This document shows positions 8,608 to 17,392 of a DNA stretch of 64,000 nt, one piece after another. Both the position numbers and the translations under genes were made by a program. This stretch comes from CBDFNC01 sp965249895. GTDB lineage: Bacteria > Pseudomonadota > Gammaproteobacteria > Enterobacterales > CBDFNC01. The DNA is taken from positions 434,001 through 498,000 of the forward strand of contig CBDFNC010000001.1 in the NCBI GenBank assembly GCA_965249895.1. Direction: 5' to 3'. The notes below the pieces were generated by a model. It was not told the origin of the DNA. It did not search any database and saw nothing but the letters and a program-made list of their open reading frames with translations. The first letter of the stretch is position 1. Each line of letters begins with the position of its first letter.

Positions 8608-9747
8608 GTGAGCCAAGTAAAGCACCTTATCGGTGCCCTGTTGCTATTGATTAGCGATGGGGTTATCGCCAAGCAAATGCCGTTTAATCTCACTCCAGGC
8701 GTTACCGATATTAGCCAAGAAGTATATGGCTTGCATATGACCATACTGATCATCTGCTGCATTATCGGCCTTGTTGTGTTTGCTGCTATGTTTTGGGCCA
8801 TTATTCACCATAGAAAAGACAAAGGTGCAAAAGCAGCACAATTTCATGAAAGTACCAAGGTTGAAATACTTTGGACCGCAATTCCCTTCCTGATTCTTAT
8901 TGGTATGGCGATACCGGCCACTAAAACCCTGATTGCCATGGAAAACCCAGATGATGCCGAGTTAACGGTGCAAATTACCGGATCTCAGTGGAAATGGCAT
9001 TACAGCTATTTTGGCCATGAAGTAGATTACTACAGCTTGTTAGCAACGCGGCAAGACCAAATCAATAATCAGAAAAGTAAACGAGATAACTACTTGTTAG
9101 AGGTGGATTATCCGCTGGTGATCCCGGTTGGTCGCAAGGTGAGATTTCTCATCACCTCGCAAGATGTTATTCATTCCTGGTGGGTGCCAGCATTTGCAGT
9201 AAAAAAAGATGCTAATCCAGGGTTTATAAACGAAGCCTGGACCAAGGTGAATACGCCGGGTATTTACCGTGGTCAGTGCGCCGAATTATGCGGTAAAGAT
9301 CATGGCTTTATGCCCATAGTCGTGATCGCTAAACCGGCCGACGAATTTGATTCCTGGTTGAAGACCCAAAAAGTTGCCTTGGCTCAAGCCAAAGCTGCGG
9401 AAGAAAAACTGTTGTCGATGAACATGGAAAAAGACGAATTAATGGCGTTGGGTGAGCAGGTTTATCTGAAAACCTGCGCAGCATGTCATCAGGCAAATGG
9501 TGAAGGGATCAAAGGTGCGTTCCCCGGCCTTAAAGGCAGCCCTGTTGCTACTGGGAATATTGTCGAGCACATCAATATTGTACTGAACGGCAAGTCCGGT
9601 ACAGCGATGCAAGGTTTTGCTAAGCAGTTGGGGCTAAAAGAGCTGTCCGCGGTGATCACCTATGAGCGTAACGCTTGGGGACATAACACGGGTGATTTGG
9701 TGCAACCGAGCCAGGTAGATGCCGTGGTAAAAGGCAAGGATCTTTAA
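8608..9747 (+). CDS. coxB: Cytochrome c oxidase subunit II with fused cytochrome c domain
   Basis: Receives electrons from cytochrome c through its CuA centre and passes them to subunit I. Of 379 residues, the first 20 or so resemble a signal peptide; two membrane helices follow (about 40-65 and 85-105), then the cupredoxin domain with ligands in HSWWVPAF and CAELCGKDHGFM. Residues 275-370 form a cytochrome c domain with heme motif CAACH. The start is GTG 8608 after a GAGGAG site; the ATG at 8606 runs straight into TGA. It heads the coxB-coxA-ctaG-coxC operon. Confidence 0.95.
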   Translation: MSQVKHLIGALLLLISDGVIAKQMPFNLTPGVTDISQEVYGLHMTILIICCIIGLVVFAAMFWAIIHHRKDKGAKAAQFHESTKVEILWTAIPFLILIGMAIPATKTLIAMENPDDAELTVQITGSQWKWHYSYFGHEVDYYSLLATRQDQINNQKSKRDNYLLEVDYPLVIPVGRKVRFLITSQDVIHSWWVPAFAVKKDANPGFINEAWTKVNTPGIYRGQCAELCGKDHGFMPIVVIAKPADEFDSWLKTQKVALAQAKAAEEKLLSMNMEKDELMALGEQVYLKTCAACHQANGEGIKGAFPGLKGSPVATGNIVEHINIVLNGKSGTAMQGFAKQLGLKELSAVITYERNAWGHNTGDLVQPSQVDAVVKGKDL

Positions 9748-9756
9748 GGGAAAATT

Positions 9757-11361
9757 ATGAACTCTGCTTTAAAGGAAGGCGTAATAGATCAAGTCGTGGA
9801 AGATCATGTTGAACACCACCATAAACCGTCTGGGTTAATGAGATGGGTGTTGACAACAAACCATAAAGATATAGGAACTCTCTATCTATGGTTCAGCTTT
9901 ATTATGTTCTTAACGGGCGGCGCTATGGCTATGGTCATTCGAGCCGAATTATTTCAGCCTGGATTGCAGTTGGTAGAGCCTAACTTCTTTAACCAGATGA
10001 CCACAGTCCATGGATTGATTATGGTGTTTGGTGCAGTGATGCCCGCTTTCACTGGGCTGGCCAACTGGATGATCCCCTTGATGATCGGTGCACCGGATAT
10101 GGCTCTACCCAGGATGAATAACTGGAGCTTTTGGATCCTGCCGTTTGCGTTTTCAATGATGTTATTAACCCTGTTTATGGAAGGGGGTGGTCCCAACTTT
10201 GGCTGGACCTTTTACGCGCCCTTATCAACGACCTATAGTCCGGATAGTACGGCATTTTTTGTATTTGCCATTCATTTAATGGGGATTAGTTCCATTATGG
10301 GGGCGATTAATGTGGTGGTGACCATAGTGAATTTAAGGGCGCCGGGCATGACCATGATGAAGATGCCATTATTTGTCTGGACCTGGCTTATTACTGCTTT
10401 TTTATTAATTGCCGTGATGCCGGTTTTGGCGGGTGTCGTTACTATGGTATTGACAGATAAGTACTTTGGCACCAGTTTCTTTGATGCTGCCGGTGGTGGA
10501 GATCCCGTAATGTTCCAGCATATCTTCTGGTTTTTCGGCCATCCGGAAGTGTATATTATGATCTTGCCTTCCTTTGGCATTATCTCAGCTATTGTTCCCG
10601 CCTTTTCTCGTAAACCCTTGTTTGGTTATTCCTCTATGGTGTACGCGACAGCGTCCATTGCCGGATTAAGCTTCCTGGTTTGGGCTCACCATATGTTTAC
10701 TACTGGCATGCCAGTGGCGGCAGAGCTGTTTTTCATGTACTGCACCATGCTGATTTCAGTGCCTACCGGGGTCAAAGTGTTTAACTGGGTAGCCACCATG
10801 TGGCGCGGCTCGCTGACCTTTGAAGTTCCTATGCTGTTTGCCATCGCCTTTATTGTGTTGTTCACAATTGGAGGCTTTTCCGGCTTGATGCTGGCTATTA
10901 CACCGGTGGACTTTCAGTATCACGATACCTATTTTGTGGTGGCGCACTTCCACTATGTGTTAGTGACGGGAGCCATCTTCTCGATTATGGCGGCGGCATA
11001 TTATTGGTTACCGAAATGGACCGGGCATATGTATAGCGAAACTCTGGGTAAGTGGCACTTTTGGTGCTCGCTAGTTTCGGTGAATGTGTTGTTTTTCCCA
11101 ATGCATTTTCTTGGACTGGCTGGAATGCCAAGGCGTATCCCAGATTATGCGCTGCAGTTTGCCGACGTGAATGCCATCGTTAGTATTGGTGGCTTTGCCT
11201 TTGGCTTATCGCAATTCATCTTCCTAGTGGTGGTGATCAAGTGTATTCGCGGTGGGGAGAAGGCGGAGGATAAACCCTGGGAAGGCGCCACCGGTCTGGA
11301 ATGGAGTATGCCATCACCAGTGCCATACCATAGCCACACCACTCCGCCAGAGGTGAAGTGA
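9757..11361 (+). CDS. coxA: Cytochrome c oxidase subunit I
   Basis: Catalytic heme-copper subunit of the aa3-type oxidase, with 12 predicted membrane helices in 534 residues. It reduces oxygen at the heme a3-CuB site and pumps protons. CuB and cross-link residues are visible in GHPEVYIMILP (His-Glu-Val-Tyr) and the His pair in WAHHMFTTGMP; the heme His residues lie in HFHYVL. GHPEV also marks an A-type oxidase. The stop overlaps the ctaG start by one base (TGATG). Confidence 0.97.
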   Translation: MNSALKEGVIDQVVEDHVEHHHKPSGLMRWVLTTNHKDIGTLYLWFSFIMFLTGGAMAMVIRAELFQPGLQLVEPNFFNQMTTVHGLIMVFGAVMPAFTGLANWMIPLMIGAPDMALPRMNNWSFWILPFAFSMMLLTLFMEGGGPNFGWTFYAPLSTTYSPDSTAFFVFAIHLMGISSIMGAINVVVTIVNLRAPGMTMMKMPLFVWTWLITAFLLIAVMPVLAGVVTMVLTDKYFGTSFFDAAGGGDPVMFQHIFWFFGHPEVYIMILPSFGIISAIVPAFSRKPLFGYSSMVYATASIAGLSFLVWAHHMFTTGMPVAAELFFMYCTMLISVPTGVKVFNWVATMWRGSLTFEVPMLFAIAFIVLFTIGGFSGLMLAITPVDFQYHDTYFVVAHFHYVLVTGAIFSIMAAAYYWLPKWTGHMYSETLGKWHFWCSLVSVNVLFFPMHFLGLAGMPRRIPDYALQFADVNAIVSIGGFAFGLSQFIFLVVVIKCIRGGEKAEDKPWEGATGLEWSMPSPVPYHSHTTPPEVK

Positions 11362-11873
11362 TGACTAAGAATCAGCGCCTGGTTGGCCTGCTTTCCCTAA
11401 TCACTGTGGGTATGTTTGGTTTTGGTTTTGCTTTGGTTCCCCTGTACCAAGTGTTTTGTGAACTTACCGGGATCAATGGCAAAACTTCTGGTCAGGCTGC
11501 TGTGGCAACAGGGATAGTGGATGCCGAACGCCAGGTGACTGTGGAGTTTATCACTTATTTAAGTAAGGGAATGAATTGGCAGTTTGAGCCTAAAGTTAAC
11601 CGAATAACAGTGTCACCTGGCAAAGTCTACCATGTAGCATTCATTGCTAAAAACGTCTCGGATAAGCAGATGACAGGACAGGCAGTACCTTCTGTGAGTC
11701 CTGGGATCGCAGCTAATTATTTCAACAAAACGGAATGTTTTTGTTTTACCCAGCAAGTGTTAACGGCGCAGGAGCGAGTAGAAATGCCGCTGATCTTTTT
11801 TGTTGATCCCGATCTGCCTAAGAACATCAGTACGTTAACTCTGGCTTATACCTTATATGACGTAACTATTTAA
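11361..11873 (+). CDS. ctaG: Cytochrome c oxidase assembly protein CtaG/Cox11
   Basis: Membrane-anchored copper chaperone that delivers CuB to subunit I. It has 170 residues: one N-terminal helix (about 8-28), then an immunoglobulin-like periplasmic domain with the copper motif ECFCF, whose two Cys residues are required in the family. An in-frame GTG lies one codon upstream, but ATG 11361 overlaps the coxA stop by one base and is the simpler start. Its place between coxA and coxC is typical of proteobacterial cox operons. Confidence 0.94.
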   Translation: MTKNQRLVGLLSLITVGMFGFGFALVPLYQVFCELTGINGKTSGQAAVATGIVDAERQVTVEFITYLSKGMNWQFEPKVNRITVSPGKVYHVAFIAKNVSDKQMTGQAVPSVSPGIAANYFNKTECFCFTQQVLTAQERVEMPLIFFVDPDLPKNISTLTLAYTLYDVTI

Positions 11874-11921
11874 CCCGAAGCCTTCTACGGTACAGCATCA
11901 GAAACAAAGAGGAATAAGGAT

Positions 11922-12797
11922 ATGGCTCAACAATACGAAAAATACTATGTTCCGGAGCAGAGTGTTTGGCCCATAGTCGGCGCAGTTGGGTTGTTTTTAA
12001 TGGGTCTGGGGGCGGCGACTCTAATCAGGCAATTGGGCACCGAATCCTCTTCCGGTAGCTATATTCTGCTGGTCGGCTCCCTGATTATTATTCTTATGTT
12101 ATTTGGCTGGTTTGGTACTGTGATCCATGAGTCCATGGCGGGCCTTTACAGCAAACAAATGAGCCGTTCATTTCACCAGGGCATGAGCTGGTTTATTTTT
12201 TCCGAAGTCATGTTCTTCGCCGCTTTTTTTGGTGCCTTGTTTTACGCCCGGATGATAGCCGTCCCCTGGTTAGGGGGGGCAGGTAATAATGAAATGACGG
12301 GTCAGGTACTTTGGCCGGAATTTGAAGCCGTTTGGCCCCTGCTAACAACACCTGGGGGCTCGACCACCCAGGCAATGGGCTGGCTGGGATTACCCCTGGC
12401 CAACACTATTATACTGCTGATTTCCTCCGTCACATTACATTTTGCGCACCTGGGCATCGAGCAGGGAAAACGTAAGCAAGTGATCCTGGGCATGGCGTTT
12501 ACCATTTTATTAGGGATCTGCTTCCTGGTTTTGCAGGTTGAAGAATATAAACATGCCTATATGGAGATGGGCCTTACCCTGGATTCCGGGGTTTATGGAA
12601 ATACCTTCTTTATGCTGACGGGTTTTCATGGCATGCATGTCACCCTGGGCACCATTATCTTAATCGTCCTGTTTTGCCGGGTGTTAAAGGGGCACTTTAC
12701 TCCCAAACAGCATTTTGCTTTTCAGGCTGGCAGCTGGTACTGGCACTTCGTCGATGTTGTCTGGTTATGTCTGTTTATCTTTGTCTACATTTTATAA
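11922..12797 (+). CDS. coxC: Cytochrome c oxidase subunit III
   Basis: Structural subunit of the aa3 oxidase that stabilises the catalytic core and its proton uptake. It has 291 residues and seven predicted helices; the conserved segments FHQGMSWFIFSEVMFF, YKHAYMEMG and GFHGMHVTLGT are family hallmarks. GAGGAATAAGG supplies a ribosome site. It closes the structural-gene part of the operon; the assembly genes restart after an opposite-strand DUF2909 gene. Confidence 0.96.
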   Translation: MAQQYEKYYVPEQSVWPIVGAVGLFLMGLGAATLIRQLGTESSSGSYILLVGSLIIILMLFGWFGTVIHESMAGLYSKQMSRSFHQGMSWFIFSEVMFFAAFFGALFYARMIAVPWLGGAGNNEMTGQVLWPEFEAVWPLLTTPGGSTTQAMGWLGLPLANTIILLISSVTLHFAHLGIEQGKRKQVILGMAFTILLGICFLVLQVEEYKHAYMEMGLTLDSGVYGNTFFMLTGFHGMHVTLGTIILIVLFCRVLKGHFTPKQHFAFQAGSWYWHFVDVVWLCLFIFVYIL

Positions 12798-12851
12798 CGA
12801 CAATTGCCCTGAAGCATAGGTGAGAGGGGTAACCGCAATATGGCGAACGTT

Positions 12852-12876
12852 ATATTCGCCGAACAAGTTCGGCTCC
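12852..12876. repeat. Dispersed 25-bp intergenic repeat, copy 1
   Basis: ATATTCGCC followed by GAACAAGTTCGGCTCC contains the near-palindrome GCCGAAC-AA-GTTCGGC. The same element recurs at 29134-29158 with 24 of 25 bases matching. This copy lies just beyond coxC and reaches the stop of the DUF2909 gene. Confidence 0.65.
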
Positions 12877-13079
12877 TACGGGCTTGGATTCGGAGTAATG
12901 AAACCGAGCCCCATAGCAATCAGGATCAGTACCATAACAAGCACGGAGAAGAGCAAGCGTCGGCCAAGGAAACGGGACATTTTCACCTCGGGGTCGGCTT
13001 TTAAAAACTGAGGTAAGGCGAGAAACAGATTCACCACTATAAATACTAATAACGCGACAATAATAATTTTAAAAATCAT
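12876..13079 (-). CDS. DUF2909 twin-helix membrane protein
   Basis: A 67-residue membrane protein with two hydrophobic helices (about 2-22 and 40-62) joined by a charged loop (DPEVKMSRFLGRR). Small proteins of this family (DUF2909) often lie inside gammaproteobacterial cox loci on the strand opposite coxC and surf1, as here. A role in oxidase assembly or stability is inferred from that position only; no catalytic residues are seen. Its start and that of SURF1 are divergent, 23 bases apart. Confidence 0.75.
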   Translation of the reverse strand: MIFKIIIVALLVFIVVNLFLALPQFLKADPEVKMSRFLGRRLLFSVLVMVLILIAMGLGFITPNPSP

Positions 13080-13102
13080 TTTTATTCCTTTGGGGGAGTA
13101 AC

Positions 13103-13810
13103 GTGACGATTCGTAAGGTTACGTTTTTATTGTTAAATCTGGCTCTACTTGGCCTGTTGGTCAAGTTGGGGTTTTGGCAATTGCAGCGCGCTCACGAAAA
13201 AGAGCAGCTGCTGTCTGCGCTGGAATCCCAACAACAAAAGAAGGCCATTTCAAATCACCAACTGACGGCACTTCCCACCGAAGAGCTAACTAACCGGCAT
13301 GCGGCATTAACCGGTGAGCTGGACTTTCAACATGCCTTTCTACTCGACAACAAGGTATTTAACGGCCGGGTCGGGTACCAGGTGTTGGTGCCACTGATGC
13401 TGGGGAAATCCCAAATCCTGGTGAACTTGGGTTGGTTAAGTCAGGGCAAAAGCAGGCAAGAGCTACCAGTTATTCCTCCTCTCCCTGGCAAGCTGACTAT
13501 CGAAGGAAAGCTGTCGTCAGTTAATGTGGGTTTTCATTTAGGCAAGACAGAGCCAGAGCAGGGTTGGCCAAACCGAGTACAAGAGATTGATTTTAATGAG
13601 ATGGAGCAACGTTTGGGCACATCTTTGTTGCCTTTGGTGTTGTTGCTGGATGAAGACCTGAAATTTGGCTTTCCCAGAAAGTGGCAGGCTGTTGTTATGC
13701 CACCCGAGAAGCATCTGGGTTATGCATTGCAATGGTTTTCTATGGCGTTGGTACTGATTGTTATTTTTGGGTATTTCTGGTTTAGGGGATGGCGAAATGA
13801 AACAGTATAA
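13103..13810 (+). CDS. SURF1-family oxidase assembly protein
   Basis: SURF1/Shy1 homologue of 235 residues that helps insert heme a into cytochrome oxidase subunit I. It has the family plan of two end helices around a periplasmic domain: N-terminal FWQLQRA just after helix 1, an LVNLGWL motif in the middle, and HLGYALQWFSMA leading into helix 2. The start is GTG 13103 with GGGGGAG upstream. Its end overlaps the next gene by 14 bases. Confidence 0.9.
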   Translation: MTIRKVTFLLLNLALLGLLVKLGFWQLQRAHEKEQLLSALESQQQKKAISNHQLTALPTEELTNRHAALTGELDFQHAFLLDNKVFNGRVGYQVLVPLMLGKSQILVNLGWLSQGKSRQELPVIPPLPGKLTIEGKLSSVNVGFHLGKTEPEQGWPNRVQEIDFNEMEQRLGTSLLPLVLLLDEDLKFGFPRKWQAVVMPPEKHLGYALQWFSMALVLIVIFGYFWFRGWRNETV

Positions 13811-14285
13811 AACCTTGCTATTACTGGTGGCATCCTTTATTGCCCCGGTAATAATCGCAAAACTGGTCCTTAATCAGCAGCTTTATCAAAGTGCACGGTT
13901 GAATCAAGGCGCTTTTTTGGAGCAGGAAGTCCAGCTCAGCTTGGAAAGCAACCGGCAATGGTTACTAGTCTATTATCCTAAGCAAGAGTGCGATCAAACC
14001 TGCAGCCAAACCCTTGCCTTGATGGACAATATTATTAACTCCCTGGGACGAGAGCAGGATCGGGTCAGGCCACTGCTTGTTTCCTCATCTGAGCTTGCCC
14101 CTTCCCGTATTACTCAGCAACAAATCAGCGGTCAGCTGGAAACCGGACATATCTATATATCTGACCCCTTAGGTTTGGTGTTACTGGCGTTTCCTATGGA
14201 AGGGGGCAAGCAGGCTCGATTATTGGCGGGTAAAAAAGTGCAATCGGATCTGCGTAAACTTTTAAAAATGTCGCGGGTGGGGTAG
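13797..14285 (+). CDS. Membrane-anchored CxxxC protein of the cox cluster
   Basis: Protein of 162 residues with one N-terminal anchor (about 5-23) and a soluble domain resembling a short thioredoxin/SCO fold. The strand WLLVYYP is followed by ECDQTCSQTL, a CxxxC pair placed like the copper/thiol site of SCO proteins; the C-terminal part has GHIYISDPLGLVLL. Homologues occur in many gammaproteobacterial cox loci between surf1 and ctaA but have no assigned function that I know. A thiol or copper role in CuA assembly is inferred. The start overlaps SURF1, so translation is probably coupled. Confidence 0.75.
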   Translation: MKQYKTLLLLVASFIAPVIIAKLVLNQQLYQSARLNQGAFLEQEVQLSLESNRQWLLVYYPKQECDQTCSQTLALMDNIINSLGREQDRVRPLLVSSSELAPSRITQQQISGQLETGHIYISDPLGLVLLAFPMEGGKQARLLAGKKVQSDLRKLLKMSRVG

Positions 14286-14317
14286 TCAAAGTACCAGGGA
14301 CGATTAAGGGGGAAGGA

Positions 14318-15337
14318 ATGAAAAAATTAACTGTTTTAGCTGTGTTGCTAGCTTTTATGGTGGTAGGGATGGGTGCATATACCCGGTTAACAGAAGCCGG
14401 GCTTGGATGCCCAGACTGGCCGGGTTGTTATGGTTTTAAACTTGTGCCTCAGTCTGAGCAGGCACTTAATCAGGCTCAAAACCTGTTCCCGGACCACCCT
14501 GTGGAGCCAGCTAAAGCCTGGAATGAAATGATCCACCGTTATTTAGCGGGGTCACTGGGGTTGCTTATTTTGTTGTTTGCCATTATTTCCCTGTGGCGAA
14601 AAAAAGACCGGGCTATCTGCTGCTCCCTGCTGGTGCTGGTTATTTTTCAGGCCTTATTGGGCATGTGGACAGTCACCCTGAACCTGCTCCCCTTGGTAGT
14701 GATGGGACACTTATTGGGCGGATTTGCCTTGCTGTCTCTGTTATACCTTTACATGTTGGGGCAACGCTCTCTTCCACCAGCCGAGATCAACAATGCAAAT
14801 CAAATCAAGGGGGTGGGTTTTATCGCCCTGATGGTGCTGGTGGTGCAAATTGCCTTGGGGGGCTGGACGTCCGCCAATTATGCGGCTGTGGTATGCACTG
14901 AATTTCCAGTGTGTGAAGGGGACTGGTTAGGCCAGCTTAATACCGATGGCGCCTTCTCTATGCCGGAAGCCGAAACCTATCAATATGGTGTGCTGGATTA
15001 CACCTCCCGAATGACCATACATATCAGCCACAGGTTTTGGGCCGTATTTACCTTAGCAGTGTTACTTGGCTTCAGTTTGTTGGTGTTAAAAAATGCCAGG
15101 GATAAAACCAGCCGCCATGTATGTGTAATTTTGTTTACCGTTTTACTGGCCCAGTTTAGCCTGGGTATTAGTAATGTCGCCTTTAAGTTGCCAATCGGTA
15201 TTGCTGTGGCCCATAACTTGGTAGCTGCCTTGTTATTGCTGAGTTTGGTCACCCTGATATACAGGCTATATCAATATGAGGCCAATGGTTCCTATGAAAC
15301 CAACTTAAGTGGCGGGATCACAGGTCAAATTTCGTAA
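14318..15337 (+). CDS. ctaA: Heme A synthase CtaA/Cox15
   Basis: Converts heme O to heme A by oxidising the C8 methyl group, in the inner membrane. It has 339 residues and eight predicted helices in two four-helix halves. The conserved His ligands lie in MIHRYLAG, MGHLLGG, HISHRFWAV and AHNLVAAL. The N-terminal TRLTEAGLGCPDWPGC is characteristic, and its Cys pair lies at the periplasmic face. It lies just before ctaB, which makes its substrate. Confidence 0.95.
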   Translation: MKKLTVLAVLLAFMVVGMGAYTRLTEAGLGCPDWPGCYGFKLVPQSEQALNQAQNLFPDHPVEPAKAWNEMIHRYLAGSLGLLILLFAIISLWRKKDRAICCSLLVLVIFQALLGMWTVTLNLLPLVVMGHLLGGFALLSLLYLYMLGQRSLPPAEINNANQIKGVGFIALMVLVVQIALGGWTSANYAAVVCTEFPVCEGDWLGQLNTDGAFSMPEAETYQYGVLDYTSRMTIHISHRFWAVFTLAVLLGFSLLVLKNARDKTSRHVCVILFTVLLAQFSLGISNVAFKLPIGIAVAHNLVAALLLLSLVTLIYRLYQYEANGSYETNLSGGITGQIS

Positions 15338-15358
15338 TGAGTGATGGAGAGTAACGTT

Positions 15359-16261
15359 ATGGCAAAATCAGTCACGCAACAGACTCATATTGTACAGGGT
15401 ATAAGTTGGCGGGATTATTATCAGCTGACCAAGCCAAAAGTAATTTATTTGCTGATGTTAACTGCCTTAGTCGGCATGTGCTTGGCGGTGGATAGCTGGT
15501 TACCACCGCTTAAAGCCGCGCTGGCATTATTTGGTATCGGCTTGGTGTGCGCCTCAGCCGCAGCCATTAACCAGATCCTGGACCAGCAGATAGATGCCAA
15601 AATGGCACGTACTGTTAACAGGCCGCTGCCCAAAGGTAAGGTGTCCACACTGAATGCGTCCATTTTTGCCTTTGTACTGGCCGCAGTAGGTCTGGGTATT
15701 TTAGTGACTGCAGTGAATTCGTTAACCGCAGGACTGACGTTTCTTAACATGTTGGGTTATGCCGTAGTTTATACGGTATTCCTCAAGCGAGCGACGCCAC
15801 AAAATATCGTCATCGGTGGCTTAGCAGGGGCGGCTCCTCCCTTACTCGGTTGGACTGCCATGACAGGCCAAATAGAGCCCAACGCCTTGTTATTAGTGAT
15901 GATTGTTTTTACCTGGACACCACCACATTTTTGGGCGCTGGCGATACACAGACGGGATGATTATGCCAAAGCCGATATTCCCATGTTACCCGTGACTCAT
16001 GGTGTCGAATTTACCAAGACCTGCATCCTGCTCTATACCCTGCTGTTATTTGTGGTTTGCTTATTACCCTGGCTGACCGGATTATCCGGCTGGATATACG
16101 CGTTAGTGGTTTGCGGTATTAATATCCGATTTATGCAGTATGCGTGGCGGCTAAAATTTGACCCAGCACAGGATAGTGCAATAAGAACCTTTAAATTTTC
16201 TATTTTTCACCTCATGATCCTGTTTATCGTATTGTTACTGGATCATTGGGTACTTGGGTGA
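15359..16261 (+). CDS. ctaB: Protoheme IX farnesyltransferase CtaB/Cox10
   Basis: Adds a farnesyl group to protoheme to make heme O, the precursor used by CtaA. It has 300 residues and multiple helices with the UbiA-superfamily Asp motif in NQILDQQIDAKMART, plus WTPPHFWALAI and RRDDYAKADIPMLP further on. ATG 15359 has GGAGAG upstream and gives the family N-terminus (MAKS..SWRDYYQLTKPKV); GTG 15341 and ATG 15344 are weaker options. The stop overlaps the sco start by 4 bases (GTGA). Confidence 0.94.
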   Translation: MAKSVTQQTHIVQGISWRDYYQLTKPKVIYLLMLTALVGMCLAVDSWLPPLKAALALFGIGLVCASAAAINQILDQQIDAKMARTVNRPLPKGKVSTLNASIFAFVLAAVGLGILVTAVNSLTAGLTFLNMLGYAVVYTVFLKRATPQNIVIGGLAGAAPPLLGWTAMTGQIEPNALLLVMIVFTWTPPHFWALAIHRRDDYAKADIPMLPVTHGVEFTKTCILLYTLLLFVVCLLPWLTGLSGWIYALVVCGINIRFMQYAWRLKFDPAQDSAIRTFKFSIFHLMILFIVLLLDHWVLG

Positions 16262-16893
16262 AAAATAAATTTCTATTGATAGTGGCGGGAACTGTCGCGT
16301 TAACCGCCGGAGCCTTGCTGGCCAATAACACATTAAATCAGGCTCCGGAAGTGAAGGCGGCACAGTACCAACCGGCTAAGGTTATTACGCCTATCGAATT
16401 TGATATGGGCAAAGGCAAAATAACCAGCGACCAGCTGTTTGCCGATAAATGGACTATGGTGTTTGTGGGTTATACTTTTTGCCCGGATATCTGTCCGACG
16501 GCTTTGGCAGATCTAAATCGTATTTACCCTGAACTCTCTAAAGTTAAAGGGCTGCCGTTACAGGTGGTGTTTGTCTCCGTGGATCCCAATAGAGATAAAG
16601 CCGACAAATTGGCCGACTATGCACAATATTTTAACCCGGAATTTAAAGGGGTAACTGCGGGTCACCAATTCCTGTTTCCTTTTGTTCGGGAGCTTGGCAT
16701 GGTTTATAGCCTGGTGGAAGAAGGGACGGAAGGACAGTACATGGTGGATCACAGTGCATCTATTGCCCTGATCAACCCCAAAGGTGAGCTGAGAGCTATT
16801 TTCAGGCCTGAGTTTAAAAAGGGTGAAATCCCAAAAGTCGATATGGATCAATTGGTAAAAGATAGTAAGGCGATCCGGGAAAGCTGGGGATAG
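16258..16893 (+). CDS. SCO1/SenC copper chaperone
   Basis: Membrane-anchored thioredoxin-fold protein that supplies copper to the CuA site of subunit II. It has 211 residues: an N-terminal anchor (about 4-22) followed by the SCO domain, with the copper motif CPDICP and the distal His ligand in VDHSASIAL. GTG 16258 overlaps the ctaB stop; a TTG at 16246 is also in frame. A terminator follows, so this is the last gene of the oxidase cluster. Confidence 0.94.
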   Translation: MKNKFLLIVAGTVALTAGALLANNTLNQAPEVKAAQYQPAKVITPIEFDMGKGKITSDQLFADKWTMVFVGYTFCPDICPTALADLNRIYPELSKVKGLPLQVVFVSVDPNRDKADKLADYAQYFNPEFKGVTAGHQFLFPFVRELGMVYSLVEEGTEGQYMVDHSASIALINPKGELRAIFRPEFKKGEIPKVDMDQLVKDSKAIRESWG

Positions 16894-16945
16894 TTAACAG
16901 TGCCATTTCCTGCCGAATAGCACATTATTCTTATTAGATAAATCA

Positions 16946-16967
16946 GGAGGTTAGCGCCTCCTTTTTT
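16946..16967 (+). terminator. Terminator of the cytochrome oxidase cluster
   Basis: GGAGG and CCTCC form a short GC-rich stem around TTAGCG, followed by a run of six T. It lies about 50 bases after the sco stop. Confidence 0.75.
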
Positions 16968-17038
16968 ATCTGTTAAATGCGCTGTAATCATGTGTAACTC
17001 TTTGCCATAAATAGAAAAGTAATTTTTTTAATACTTTT

Positions 17039-17068
17039 TTGTCAACAATCAAAATTCCTTCCTATACT
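17039..17068 (+). promoter_or_regulatory. Candidate sigma-70 promoter of the chemosensory cluster
   Basis: TTGTCA (17039-17044), an 18-base spacer and TATACT (17063-17068), 36 bases before the STAS gene. The A/T-rich stretch just upstream could act as an UP element. I looked for a flagellar sigma-28 motif here and saw none. Confidence 0.55.
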
Positions 17069-17104
17069 CGTTTTTAGTGTCAATAAACTTTACAGCGAGC
17101 GAAC

Positions 17105-17389
17105 ATGGCAGGGGATACATTTCAAATAGACCTTCCGGATCGATTGACCATAGGTATGGTCGCTGACCTAAAAAAAGAGTTACACGATGCGATCAAGCAG
17201 TATCAGGCAATCCAGCTTAACTGTAGTCAAGTGTATCAAATCGACACCGCGGCGCTTCAATTGCTTTTGTGCTTTCAGCTTTGGGCTCAAGGACAAGGTG
17301 TCACAGTATGTTTAGTTAAGGTATCGGAGGAATTTATCAGTAATACAGCAATTCTTGGGATTGACCAATACCTGACCGTGGAGGGATAA
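17105..17389 (+). CDS. STAS-domain protein of the chemosensory cluster
   Basis: Single STAS domain of 94 residues, related to anti-sigma-factor antagonists. The pattern is visible: an opening strand (DLPDRLTIGMVADL), then AIQLNCSQVYQIDTAALQLLLCF, the segment that in SpoIIAA carries the phosphorylatable Ser. Here the position reads QIDTAALQ, so Thr is the possible acceptor. STAS proteins at the head of such che clusters are thought to act with CheA/CheY modules, but the partner is unknown. It is separated from cheY by three bases. Confidence 0.82.
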   Translation: MAGDTFQIDLPDRLTIGMVADLKKELHDAIKQYQAIQLNCSQVYQIDTAALQLLLCFQLWAQGQGVTVCLVKVSEEFISNTAILGIDQYLTVEG

Positions 17390-17392
17390 AGG

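Noticed and set aside
8606..8610. ATG at 8606 as the coxB start
   Set aside because: The next codon is TGA; GTG 8608 opens the correct frame behind the ribosome site.
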